Shown: in pieces, positions 11,186-22,957 of the stretch
Layout: each line of letters opens with the position of its first letter
Position numbering within the stretch: the first letter of the stretch is position 1
Assembly (NCBI GenBank): GCA_020081605.1
Contig: JAHREC010000016.1
Coordinates: 1,364,001-1,428,000, forward strand
DNA length: 64,000 bases
Reading direction: 5' to 3'
DNA from: Albifimbria verrucaria
Taxonomy: Eukaryota; Ascomycota; Sordariomycetes; Hypocreales; Stachybotryaceae
The notes under the pieces: generated by a model
Told to the model about the DNA's origin: nothing
The model's database searches: none
Seen by the model: only the letters and a program-made list of their open reading frames with translations
Program-made: the position numbers and the translations under genes

Positions 11186-12695
11186 GTTCCACAGATCCGC
11201 CGGAAGGGTGGTCTGGCCTCAGTGTATCAGGTAGAACGAAGGGGTACAGCAACCTCGAAAGGGGAAGCTGAAGGACGAGCTGACGACAGAATGCGACGCG
11301 GCGTTGCTCCTCGTCGTCGTCCGTCTATCGTGGGTCGTAGCTCAAAGTCCGGAGCCGCCACCGAAGGATGCGACTTACACACACACAATTGTGGTTCCAA
11401 TTGCCGGGTTCAGCACAAGGACTCTCTACTGTCTTTACCACTGCAACAGCCTATAACGAGCTCTAAGCCGATTCACAATACGGTAGACGGGTAAGATAGG
11501 TAGGTAGCAAGACTACTTGTGAGAGGAATGGGGGAGAAAAGAAAGAGTCAAGGATCAGGGTGGGCTTGTCCTTTGGAAAGGTAGAAGCAACAGACGCACG
11601 TCAACCCCACTCGCTCAGTTCCGTTAGAGGTGGTCAGTCATTATGATAGATACGTTACCTGCTAAGCTAACGTTAGTATAGGTAGGTAAATAGGTAGGTA
11701 GGCAATCGATCAGCACTTAGACGGCTGTTCCTCGTCCTTGTTTTGCGCGCATGCAATCTATGCAACACATCATCGTGCAACCCCAACCTTGCACATTGCC
11801 ACAGCCCTACGTCTCCCTCGCTGTGAGGGGTCGAAAAGAACTCGTCAGCGCCTACGAAAACCAAAGGGCGCGAGTACAGGACAAGAGCAGAGTGTGTGGC
11901 CCCGGATTGGGGAATTGGGGTTGCGACAAAAGTGCCAACAAACCCCGGCCGAGATAAGGCTTGATTGGCCCTGGACGCCGTTTGGCGGAGTCCTGCTACC
12001 GTACCCGGACCCTCGTGAGATTGCGTGGGCTAAGGAGCGCTAGTCTTCTCCAACTAGGCCATGACCTGGGGTCGGTCTGACTCTTTGTCAACGGCATCAT
12101 CCTGTGGTTCTTATGGCGTGCGAATCCTTGATGATAGCCGCTAACCTTGGCCAGCCGCGGCTAAATCGGCTTCACGTTTGAATATAGTTGGGCTCTTCGA
12201 AAGATTAGACCATGGACCCAACTCATGACAAGGTTGCATTGATTACATGTTCTAGACGTAACCAATTCTGCACCATGATGCCGAGGTTTTAATTCACAGA
12301 CAAACAGACACGCAGACACACAGAGCATGGACGCAGTAAAGAAGATCATGACCCGTTTAAGTAAGAGATCCCCATCTAACTGTACAAACAAGCTTCGTTC
12401 TCTGCCTTACAAGTGGAATCCACCCGTCTACTCGGTCAATGGCTTGACTTGGTGCTTTCACAATATCTATTGTCGCTAGGCCTTTTCCTCCTCTGCCGTC
12501 ACAAGATTCCTGCGCGCTGAAATCCTGTCCATCCAACTATCAACATCCGTTCTCCCCAGAGACCATGTACTGAAAATACAAGGAAAATAATGTGCTCTAC
12601 GTTTCCAGAATGTGGCCTGTGACCGAAAGCAAGCGTCTGCTTGATATGTCCCCGCTGGTATCGTGGTATAACTATACTCCACCTCCACTACCTAA
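11186..12695. other. Intergenic region upstream of the DUF4097-like gene
   Basis: About 1.5 kb holding the promoter of the leftward gene at 11185 and the 3' UTR of the SAL1-type gene. It contains TAGGTAGG tracts at about 11496-11507 and 11680-11701. No supported gene. Confidence 0.5.
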
Positions 12696-15000
12696 TTACT
12701 CCAGGTGGAGGATCTTCTTCATATTCTCGTATGTCACCCAAGTTATGCTCAGCGCTGGAGCCACCTTGAGTAGGTTGGGTGTCAGGCCCTTGTAGAGGCC
12801 TCGGTATCCTTCTCGCTGGATCGTCTTTTGGGTGACGTCCCAGATGCCGGTGTAAGTGGCTTGATGCATCCTGGTTCCTTGCGTCTGCAACCGGGTCCGA
12901 ACGACGTTGAGCGGGTACACGACTGATGCACCGAACGCTCCCGAGGTGGCACCAATGATTCCAGTTGCGATGTTACCAGGCTGCGCATCGTCCTCGTGGA
13001 CGCCTTTGTATCTTGCGTACCAGTTTCTGTAACTGGTTTTGAGAAATTCAAATGTTGCCATATCGATGGCGCTGTACGGGAACATGCCAATCAAGCCCAT
13101 CGTCACTCCACGATAGCATGCTCGCAGGCCACCATCAGCATACATCTTGACGGCTGTTTGGCGCACAAGGGCGCTTCCAGTGAGTCCGTCCTTAACCGTC
13201 TCACACTGGAGTCGGAATTTAAGCGTGTCCAACGGATACACGCAAAATCTAGTCTTGTTAGAGTACGACTTCTCGAAAGCAAATACCATTGAACTTACTG
13301 AGCAATCATTCCCGCGAAACCGCCAGCTGTAAATTTGGAATAGGAATTAATCTTCTTGGGGTCACCGTGGCCCTCCAAGTTGGCAAGAGCCCGCTTGGCC
13401 GCCTCGTAGGACCCAAACTTGATAGCTGTTTCGGGCATGATTTTTACAACATTCAAACCGTTACCTGTACCAATATCAGCAACAGCCCTGTGGAGCATGT
13501 AGACTGTTCATACCTGCAAAGAAGCCCCGGGCACCTCCTGATCGGAAAAGATCTTTAACAGCATCGGTGAACGGCCTCGCGGCGTTCTTGATCGCAACAA
13601 TTGGCCGCCCCTGCTTGAGAGCTTCGAGCGCTGTCTCGGTTCGAATGCTGGTGTTGACCAGAAGGTAGACCTTCAACCGGTCAAGGGAGCAGTAGCAGTT
13701 CGCGACACACCACCGGCGATGGCACCCGCAAGGAAGTAACCTGGGTCAGGCACAAAGCTTGTCAGTCTAATCTTCTTCCTAGGTATATCTCCACTGGTGG
13801 ATTGATCCTGGTACTCCTGCGTGGTGCCATCGTCGTCGCCGTCTATTGAAAGAGTACCCGCTTGGGTCAATTCGGGCTGGGGTGTCGCGTTGTCGGTAGT
13901 GGGTTTTTGTATGGATTGGTCTGCAGGGCCTGTGGTTTCTGTCGGTGAAGGCGCCCCTCCAACTTGAGATCTGTCGCCTCGGAGGTGCGGGATATTGAGC
14001 GTACTGTTGGAGAATTCCTGGCATGGACTGGTGGGACGACAAGTCTAAAGAGAGCACCGAAGATGCTATAGAGAAAAGAGCGGGAAGAACCTTCCGTACC
14101 TAATCCTTCCAATGTTTCTCCGCTCACAAGTGAGTCTCCCTCCGGTGTGACATTGACTACGGAGTCATAGAAAGACAAAACTGCGTGAAGCCGTGAACCA
14201 TATTCGCCGGCAGGCATAAACAGCAGAAAGTCGCTAAATATCGATATTGTCAGCAAATGGTAACATGCCAGATCAAGTTTAGATAAAGTGCCTCATAACA
14301 TGGGAAGAGCCGAGAAAAGAAGCGTTTAATGGCAACTGCCAGTAGAGCTCGCCAGGATTCGGGGGCAGCATAGGGTGCCTACGTACCGCCATTCATTAAA
14401 GCTAACATATCCATCGTTGTTCAAGTCCATGTCGTTGAAGAATTCGGATAGGCGGCGGCTCGATACCGCCAAACCTGCGCTCTGAAAAGCTGCCTGGAGC
14501 TCTCGCTTGTCGAGTTTTCCATTGCCGTCCCCGTCAATAGCGGTAAAAGGACATACAATTGACGCTCTGCCTTTTCGACGAAGGTTCGGAACTCTAAAGA
14601 GGCAGAAAGTCATGTCAGTGATCCATTTTGCGCCTGTGGGTGCAGTAACCAAATGGACTATCAAGATTTTAGTCAAGGTGGGTATACCTTCATATTGTAT
14701 CTTCCCATCACCGCTGCTATCGACCTCGCGGACAATCTGCTTCAGCATATCGTCTGCATTTTTCATTGCTGCGAATCAAGACAGGTCAATGTTTGCTCGC
14801 CGGGCTAATCCCTCAGATGTATGGCGTGGAGGCTTACGATGGTCGATTCTCCGAAAGGCCTTTTGCAATCCTTTCAGGTCCAGCTCGCCAGCACTACTCG
14901 GGTCAAGCTGACCCCAGAGCTTTTCTATCCGGGCATCGCGCTGGTTCTGCGACTCCGCGAGCCCGTGCTCCGCCTCAATGACCAGCTTGGAGACGCTCAT
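12696..15000 (-). CDS. SAL1: Calcium-binding mitochondrial carrier, SAL1/SCaMC type
   Basis: Ca2+-regulated ATP-Mg/phosphate carrier of the inner mitochondrial membrane. The N-terminal half has EF-hands, of which DSSGDGKIQYE, DGDGNGKLDKRE and DLNNDGYVSFNEW are clear; the C-terminal half has three carrier repeats with signatures at APL(D)RLK, VYPLDTLKFRLQ and VYPLNVVRTRLQ. The start is the ATG at 15000 (MSVSKLVIEAEHG). Five introns are visible: 14769-14837, 14594-14687, 14234-14386, 13465-13513 and 13249-13298. Three single-base deficits break the frame: A run 14545-14548, C run 13954-13957, and near 13682. With those restored the protein is about 630 residues, near the usual fungal length. 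It diverges from the cyclin C gene across a 456-bp shared upstream region. Confidence 0.92.
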
Positions 15001-15456
15001 GGCGGGAGCATCTCTCGATAAGGACGACTGGACAGCCCCGGATCACAGCTGGGAGGAGGCGTTGCAGGTTGCAGCAGCAGTCGGCTCGTCGTCTCGACCG
15101 TCTCTTCTATAACATCGTATGGGTTTTCGGGATGCGGAGGCTTTGTGCGATGGCCAAGGGGTAGGAATGCTGTGACATAGACCAGGGTCTGACGTCGATG
15201 GGCTGGAGAAACTGGCCAAGCCAAAGGTACCTGTAACGAAGCTCGAAATGGAGGGAGCTCAGCACAAAATTTCGAGCAATCAAAGCCCACCGATTACTGT
15301 CCCTTATCGCCCCACTTCTCCAGCCTCGTCGTGCCGCTCAAACCCCATCCCTCCGTCCTTCAGCCTTGTCCAGACAACCGCCCATCTCCCTCCTCACGTC
15401 CTTCTTCCAACGCCCGTTGCTGCTGGAGGGTGCCTCTGCGGCCCTGTGTGGGAGCC
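15001..15456. promoter_or_regulatory. Shared divergent promoter region of SAL1-type carrier and cyclin C
   Basis: The two ATGs are 456 bp apart and point away from each other, so both promoters lie here. I see no TATA box. Pyrimidine-rich leader sequence precedes the cyclin C start. Confidence 0.5.
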
Positions 15457-16475
15457 ATGTCGGCCAATTTCTGGGAGTCGACGCAGAGGCGCCATTGGCT
15501 GTTCACCAAAGAACAGCTGGCATCGATGCGCCAGAAGCTAGAGGACGACAACGCCGAACTGGTGCGCATGTATCCTCTGTCGCAGCCGCGGCATCTGTAC
15601 ATATACTTCAATCAACGTGAGTGGAATTCTACCGTGTAATCAGAAATGTGGCTGACGTATAATCTTTACTAGAGCTGATTCGGCTGGGCAAACGTTTGAA
15701 CATCCGCCAGCAGGCCATGGCCACGGCACAAGTCTATCTAAAACGATTCTATTCTCGTGTCGAGATCCGACGGACCAACCCTTACCTCGTCATCACCACT
15801 GCCATGTACCTCGCATGTAAGATGGAGGAGGCTCCGCAACATATTCGACTAATCGTCACCGAGGCACGGCAACTGTGGCAGGAATTCATCGGTCTTGATA
15901 CATCAAAAGTCGGAGAATGCGAGTTCTTTATGATAAGCGAGATGAGCTCCCAACTCATCATACACCAACCTTATCGTACAATCTCATCTCTTCGCAGTGA
16001 GCTATCACTCGTCGAAGAAGACGTGCAACTTGCCAAATCTGTCATCAACGATCACTACATGACGGACCTCCCATTGCTGTATCCTCCCCACATCATGGGC
16101 TTGGTTGCCATTCTGCTTGCTCTTGTTCTGCGCCCGAACTCGTCGGCCCATGGCCAGAGCGCTCCCACATCAGCCGCGGCCGCTGGTCTAGCCGCTGCAC
16201 AGGCAGCGCTCAGCCAGGCTCAGTCGCGGACAGGTCACGTGGGCATACCTGATCCCACAGTCGTGGCGGAAACAAAGGAAAAGCAGCAAGAGGCAAGGAT
16301 TACAAGGGTGCAGCAATTTGCGGGCTGGCTGGCGGAGAGCAACGTTGATATTGCGGCTATGGTTGACGCAACTCAGGAAATCATTTCATTCTACGAGTGC
16401 TACGAGCAGTATAACGACAAGCTTACGCGTGAGCAAATCAACCGCTTCGTCAAAGCCCGTAGCCTCGATAAATGA
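15457..16475 (+). CDS. ssn8: Cyclin C, RNA polymerase II Mediator kinase-module cyclin (Ssn8/Srb11)
   Basis: Cyclin C pairs with Cdk8 in the Mediator kinase module and modulates transcription. The start MSANFWESTQRRHWLFTK is diagnostic for fungal cyclin C. One intron (15617-15672) splits the NQ-QLIRLGKRL junction. The cyclin box follows, with RQQAMATAQVYLKRFY and NPYLVITTAMYLACKMEE. A low-complexity Ala/Gln insert (about residues 215-240) lies between the second fold and the C-terminal helices, as in related fungi. The gene is intact, 320 residues, and needs no frame repair, which makes it a useful internal control for the frameshift pattern elsewhere. Confidence 0.95.
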
Positions 16476-16646
16476 TTCCGACGTGCTGGACTTGGAAATC
16501 TTATTGGATTCCTGACGAAGTATGAGTTATGAATTTTTTCATGGCATTCAACCCCTTGCATGGGCGGCGTTTTGGTGGTCAAGTTTGCAACATAGATATA
16601 GGATTTTCAAAGGATCTCGTTGGGTCAATTACAGAGCAAACATTCT

Positions 16647-17989
16647 TTATGATTTATTAGTGGTACGATTTCTGCGCCACGACTCCATGGCTAGCTGTGC
16701 CACCTCTTTGCCCTTCGAAATCGCAATTTCATGCCCGCCTTGTACTACGTGGATCTCTACGGCATCCGGTCCGAGCACGTTGCGTGAGTCCTCAATCCAC
16801 TCCTCCTTGACAACGATTGGGTCCTTCTCTGCCAGAATGAGACAGATTCTCCCTGCTGGCAGCCCTGGAGGGCCGCATCCCTATTCTCGTGAGCTACGGG
16901 CCGGCGCAGCGAGAGCTGATCGGCCAGCAACTTCCACACTCCGTCATGTTCGCCGTAGATTGGGGCGTTACGTATTGAACTCATGTAAGCCGCTACGAAT
17001 CCAGGATTGGCGGTCAACTGCCACTTGACCACATGGCCTACCTTTACTGACCTTCGCTCGGTCGAAATCGGCACGTCGTCAAAGTCAAGGTCCGCGTCCT
17101 CCTCATCTGGCACATGAGGACGCAGCCCTATGCTTGGCTCCAATCTGCGTCGCGCTAGCCAGGTCAGCAAGAATTCGGGCAGCAAGCCTTGGGAGTAGAG
17201 TAGCCGGCTCCTCCAGCCCAGATGTGTTGTCCTGACCAGTCCGCCGGGGCACACCAGCGTGGCAGAGCGGAGTAGGTGGGCATGGTAGGCCGCAAAGGAC
17301 GCGGCTAGGGCGCCGCCCAACGAGTAGCCCACTAGATGAAAGGCTTCGGAACCGGTCCACGATAGCTGAGAAGAAGCAAGAACGAGAAGTATCTGGCTAG
17401 TGTACAGCCGGTTGTCGTAAGGGATATCTTGGGGAGCGTCGCTATAGCCTCTTCCGAAGAGGTCTACGCCATGTCAGCATCAAATTCACATAGGACATAG
17501 GTGCCATCCAGGCGACTCTGCTTGCGGAGCAAACAAAACAACGAATTTGCCCAGCTGTTCTGCAAGACAAGATCCGAGACCCGCAAGAGTCAAGGGTAGT
17601 GGCGGTGAGACATAACGGCCGAGTTGGGACTCACCGAACAGCATGACCCGAAACCCATTCCTCACCAGCTCATGGGCCATATTACCCAAGGCAATACATG
17701 GCGTGCCAATTCCATGTATCAGCAGCACCTTTTCACCCGTCTCAGGCCCCACTCGAACACCTTGATAGTCCCGTATGGTGTGTAAACGAGCCGCGGTCCA
17801 GGGAACGCATCCGGGGATAGGGAGCGTCTCCGCCAGGTGCTGCCTGTCATAAGGATTCGTGCTGGCTCTGGTAGAAGCAAGTGTTTTGGATAGCAGCTTC
17901 TTGCCCGAAGCCGAGCGGACGAGGGCGTAAAACGTGAGGCATGCCGTCGCTATTACCGCCGTAGAGCTGAATAACCGGCTAGCGGCCAA
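16647..17989 (-). CDS. Alpha/beta hydrolase with N-terminal membrane anchor
   Basis: Serine hydrolase fold of unknown substrate. A hydrophobic N-terminus (AVIATACLTFYALV) should anchor it in a membrane. KVLLIHGIG forms the oxyanion-side strand, DLFGRGYSD follows the intron (17464-17634), and GYSLGGALAASFA is the nucleophile elbow with Ser as catalytic residue. A likely acid is the Asp in LAEKDPIV and a likely His is in QGGHEIAI. Those last two motifs appear only if one base is added to the run at 16864-16866; otherwise the protein ends in an unrelated tail. Restored length is 390 residues, stop at 16647. Epoxide-hydrolase- and lipase-like relatives are equally possible. Confidence 0.85.
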
Positions 17990-19300
17990 GGGCCATCGCG
18001 CGTGATCATGGGATCTACAGCTTCTCGGTATGCTCCTTTGGTTCTTCGGAGACGTAGACTGGCGTCGGAGAATACAATAATTCGGAGTTTAGGTCCCATG
18101 GTCTTCAGAGCACTTGTTGCCCATCGTGAGACCCACGGAAACCTCGGCTGTGACGATGCTTACCCTATACTTCCGGTCGACCGTTGTCATCGGAATATCA
18201 TGAAATAACGGTTATGTTGAGATTATCAAATAGTATCACTTTCTGGTTAATGTCGTGTATCTGTACATTGGGGGCGAATTCATAACCTCCTATGGCCCAC
18301 AGTCCGATGTTGTGACGATGATTTAGCTCTCATCCGAGTATACTGGCGATGAATACACGCCTCACAAAGAGTGACTAGACTCATAATGAGCACATGAGCA
18401 GTAACGCCAAAATTACCGCCGATATACAACACAGAGCTACATCGGGTTCTACTCGAATGCGTACTTCAAGCCACAATCGGGTCATTCCTTACACGAGGAT
18501 TCCATGCGGCTTGAACGGTCTTCATGAATTAGACAAAGGCATGGTGTAACTCAGTCCGAGTCACACTAATTGGTACCCATACGCTGAACACAACCCTTAA
18601 GCCCTCATAGGCCCCATAGGACAATGCTAAAACGGAACAAACAATTCACCGCTTCCATTCCTCCAACCTCCCGGCTTCACCGTCAATTTGGCCTGGCGGT
18701 TATGGCCGACTAAAGCATCCGGCGGAGACCGTTTGGAATGATTCCCGCTGAGTGAACCGCTCGACCCGAGCCAGAGGGCTCCTCCCGCAACTGCCTTCGG
18801 TCGGGACACCGCGGGTGGCTGAGAGCTTGAGTCCACGGCTGAACCTTGCCATTGGACCACAAACCACGGTGCCAGACTTGGAAGAACAGCAGGCGCTTCT
18901 AGCCCACCCACACTGGATGCAATGCTGCGTAAAGCAGTCTGCTAGTGGATGGACCACCACACCACTAGCTGAGACAGGTAGCAGCAGAGCAAGGATCGGC
19001 GTTTCGAGGGTACACAAACGATTGAGCGGTGTGGTCAAGTGGAAAATACACTTCTGGCTATACGAACGATGCCCCATTCGGGACTAGGCGGCGTGGGCGA
19101 ACAGTCTGTTCTCTCTTGATTCACCACAGCCTGGTTGCCCGTCAAGCGCTCGACCTCGCTCGCGCATGACGGACTGGAAACCGTGCCATAGTAAGTCGCC
19201 TATTAGAACGATGGTCCATGACATTGTGTTTGATCGTGTCGCCCTCTCCGAGCGATCTGTCACAGTCTGACTAGTGCAATCCCGCACAACATTATCAAAC

Positions 19301-19338
19301 AAGCGGGGGTTGAGCGAAGGCTCGAACCCCTGCCGCTT
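19301..19338. other. Stem-loop with B-box-like sequence
   Basis: Arms AAGCGG/CCGCTT, GGGTT/AACCC and GAGC/GCTC pair around a GAAG loop, with a 3-4 base bulge on the 3' side. On the minus strand it reads GGGGTTCGAGCC, close to a tRNA T-arm/B box, but I could not fold a full cloverleaf from the flanks. It could be a tRNA fragment, a tRNA-derived element or a plain hairpin. Confidence 0.45.
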
Positions 19339-21196
19339 ATTCAGGTAACAAGGCCATTGTGCTTGATCTTTGAGTTGACTGCGCCTCAGAAAGTCTACAG
19401 CTGCTGCACAATGTGATCGTGGGGTGACGAGGTATCATCCCAACGCTGCCGAATTAAATCGAGGCTGAAGATCACAAGAGGGTAGCAGTGGGAATGTAAT
19501 GGTGCTGGAATCACACCCCACCTACGACAATATCAGACGTGGTGCTATAGCGTAGCCCCAGAGAGCAGCATACTGGTGCGAGGACCAGCATTCCAGTAAA
19601 GATGCAGGAGAACCAAGTTAAGGGGCTTCTCTTTGGTGCCTGGCTATGGGTCCAGGTCCCTTGATGACCCTTTGTACAGGAAAGAAAACAGGAAGGGTCC
19701 TGCGTCCTTTGTTTTCATCATACAAACGCGCGCCCACCGAAGCGTGATGTCAAAATGCTGATCACAGACGGGGTCGAGCGGCCAAGGCCAAGAGAACGAA
19801 GGCCGTCATTTGGGACGATCTGGGCGAGTGGGATCAACCGGTGGGATCCTGGGGTAGGGCGACGAGGATGAGCTTCAGTTCTTTTTCGGCGTGTTGCCGC
19901 TGTCGTCACTGGGTTGGATGGCATCAACGACTGGCACTTGCCACCTGCGACGCTCGTCCCAATTTGTCAACGATAACAACAAGACGCTGTAAGTGCACAG
20001 TGGCGGCCGCGCCGTACAACACTTTGTTGTGCACCCTCGAGGCAGCTGTGTGCAGGGCGGGTGACAATCCCTGGCATTGCTCAAACACCAGGCACTGTTT
20101 CTGACGCGCATACGTCCAGGGCCACCCAGGGCCATGCCTCCTGGCTAGCCGCCTCGTCCGTGTGGAGGGCTTCCCGAGCACGAGACAGTTCTTCCAGGGT
20201 AGCAAGACGGACGAACGCTCTGGAACAGGAACGGAATACTGTACTGTGCTGTACTCTTGGCCGAGTGAGACAAGTGATCGACTTCGACATAGCAGGCACT
20301 GTTTGCATCAATCGTGGCATTGTTGCAGTCGACAGACGATGGCTTAGGGCGGGCCCCGGGCGCCCATGCCATACCCATTCTTCAATGGACTCTCCACAAG
20401 ACACTTGGTTTCCTCTGCCCCCATGACGGTGGCCACAGTGCGTCGTGGGGCTTACTCTTCGACCGCCACTATTTGCAGTCCACGATGCGATGCCAAATGG
20501 GGCAGTGGCGCATCAATGCCTGGTCAGTTCGGGTGGCTTCGCCCAGTTGCGATCGCTAGCCGCCCCCTCTTTGACCACAGGCCAGGGATGGACGGGGCCA
20601 GAATTATGCACTGCATGCAGGCCAGCACCGGCTTTTGTCGCTAGCAAAGGGGTTGGTGTTGAGTTTCACCAGCCCTGGGGCTGCGTGGTGGTGGTACCTG
20701 AAATGGGAAGTGATCCTGGGCCCAAATGTGGGGAGGCTTGCAAGAAGAAGCGAGCTTGACGCTTGCGATGCGACGAGTGCTGAGTGAGTGCGCGGTACAG
20801 TAAGTACAGTACGGTACAGCACGGTACAGCACGGTGCGGTACGGTGCAGTACCTGGAGAGCCCTGGGCGCCCAGGCAGGCAGGTGAGTAGGCCATACTGT
20901 ACTGTAGGTACCATAATAGGTCGGTCGAAAGCGCGCTTGGGGAAAGCTCTTGGGGAAAAGGGGTTTGTTTGTGTGTCAGGTTGGCTCTTTGAAGAGTAGC
21001 GCCTGTCGAGACATGGAACAGGACGACACACGTTGTTTGGTTTTCCACGTTGTCAGGAATTCGAACGATAATCTGCCCACATATTGATGGCGAGCTTTTA
21101 GAAGTCGCCTCATCCCAGGTCTGGTGACTTACGTGATGTGTGACTGTACCGCCATACAATGTACGGTATGCCCACCAGTATGCCCACCAGTATGTC

Positions 21197-21245
21197 GGAT
21201 GGGATGGGATGGGAGGGGATGGGATGGGATGGGAGGGGATGGGAT
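21197..21245. repeat. (GGGAT)n minisatellite
   Basis: About ten units of GGGAT with two GGGAG variants at regular spacing. Same unit as the ATCCC repeat near 1.6 kb, inverted. Confidence 0.85.
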
Positions 21246-22335
21246 GTGCGTACCCTGTACGATGTCATCGTCCCGAACGTACCCAAAGCGTGTGTGTGTT
21301 TGGACTGTACTGTAGACTGTAGACTGTAGACACAGACTGTGGAGGAAGAACGAGCGGACAAGGCGGGCCACACCACACGCACAACACACACACGCGATCA
21401 GAGAACGAGAAGTGTCAGCACCAAAGGCATGGGCTGGATTTCCAGCCTAGGACCAGTCAAGTGACCACTGGAATGAAGTGGATATGGGCCAGTCAAGATC
21501 AGGCTGAGGGGAGGGAAGCCGGGCAGGGGGTGGGAGCAGGAGGATCGAGCGTTAGCCGCGACGGCAGCGGGTACTTTTGATCACGCTGCCAGCCACGCAA
21601 CTGGGCGGTATCGAAAGCAGCCGTGGCTACCTGTACCGCCGTGGACGTGACCGGAGTGGCACCGACACTGTTCGCAGCACTGTGCTGGCACAGAAGGCAT
21701 GCCCTCCAAAATTACCCCCGGCACGCGCTAGACCCCGCGCGGCGTAGCGCCATGCACGCCAGCCCAATCACCGTCTGGTGGCGAGGGTTGCGGATCCTTT
21801 AGTGCTCTGCCCTTATTCGCCCTCGCAGCCTTCTCCCCAACCAACAAAAGCCGCTGTCCGCCGTCGCCGAAGCCTCTGCCCCCTTCCCACCATCTCCCTC
21901 TTATCTTCCTCCGAACTGCTTGTACCACACCCACTTCCCACCTCCCACCTGCCACCCACCTTGCTTATACTTACCTGCCTGTCCCTTTCCCTCCGCACCA
22001 ACGAACTCCCGATTCATTCTCAACCCTTCGGACCTGTGACACTGCTGCAAACACAACCACCAACGACATACAACACACTCACACACACATACTTCCAACG
22101 CGATCAACTTTTTGTTTTTTGTCGTTGCGCTACTCTCCACCACGACGATAATTCAGCATCCTGCGCTATTGCTATTGTTCATTTCGGCGACAAATAATCC
22201 CGCACCGGCTCGGCAGTGACTCCTCGCTTGACCCGCCCCAACATAAGCACACACGCACACACACGCACACTTCAACTGCTGCAATAATCGCACTCCGGAA
22301 CCACGTTCCTCCACAACCACCTCGAATCTTCAACC

Positions 22336-22957
22336 ATGTCTTCATACTACCACTACAACGCGCATCCTGCGCAGCCTGCGCCCATGGCCCACAACCACCC
22401 CAATGGGCGCAACCGCAGAGCCCCTCGTCTTTCCGTCTCTCAGAACTCCCAGAGGCAGATGCGCGGCGGACGCAGCCTGAAGGACTTTGCCGAGGCCGCC
22501 TCTCTTAATGCTTTCCGCACCAAGTTCGAGGCTGGCCGTTCCTTCGACCTGGAGGACGACCTTGAGTTCTGCCCCGGTCTTTTGACTGAGAACGACGTGA
22601 GTTTCTCGCCGGCATCCCCTTGACGCCAACATGACATCTGACTTGACGCCCCTCTAGTTGGTTTCCATCTCTAGTGCTTCAGAGCGCTCTTCTCTCGCCA
22701 GCAACTCTCCCGAATCCTCTCCCACCCAGCAGCCCCAGACCGTCGCTCCTGGTTTCTCTCTCAACTCCACCTCGCCCGCCTTCATCCCTCCCAGCTTTCA
22801 GACCCAGCACTCGAGCATGAAGCTCCACCAGCCTTCGGCTACCCGGGGCCGCAACGCCATCCCCATCATCAACCCCGCCACGGGCATCACCATGTCCAGC
22901 CCGCCACCGTCTGTGTCGCCTGCCAGGTTGCAGCACTCCATGGGTCGTCGTTGGTAA
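22336..22957 (+). CDS. Conserved Ser/Pro-rich protein of unknown function
   Basis: Two exons, 22336-22596 and 22658-22957, joined across a GTGAGT...CTAG intron that restores the frame as TENDLVSISSASERSS. The 186-residue product has a basic N-terminus rich in Asn, His and Arg, a conserved helical core (SLKDFAEAASLNAFRTKFEA then FDLEDDLEFCPGLL), and a Ser/Pro-rich, probably phosphorylated tail. I recognise the core as a small family of filamentous ascomycetes without assigned function. The gene is intact. It follows an unusually long pyrimidine- and CA-rich leader, which suggests a long 5' UTR. Confidence 0.8.

Larger units (their letters stand above)
17990..22335. other. Long non-coding region (4.3 kb)
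   Basis: No convincing coding exon. Frames up to about 170 codons occur but overlap on opposite strands and lack family motifs. Contents: a strong stem-loop at 19301-19338, GTAC-rich tracts at about 20237-20260 and 20807-20910, a GGGAT repeat at 21197-21245, short GT and CTGTAGA repeats at about 21290-21340, and a pyrimidine-rich leader with CA tracts from about 21,800 to the start of the next gene. The last part is probably promoter and 5' UTR of the 22336 gene. Confidence 0.5.

Noticed and set aside
18627..19087. Opposed frames of 94-125 codons on both strands
   Set aside because: Both strands are open over the same bases and neither product has recognisable motifs.
20604..21159. Minus-strand frame of 172 codons
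   Set aside because: It translates GTAC-rich repeats into Tyr/Thr/Val/Arg-rich low complexity; not credible as protein.
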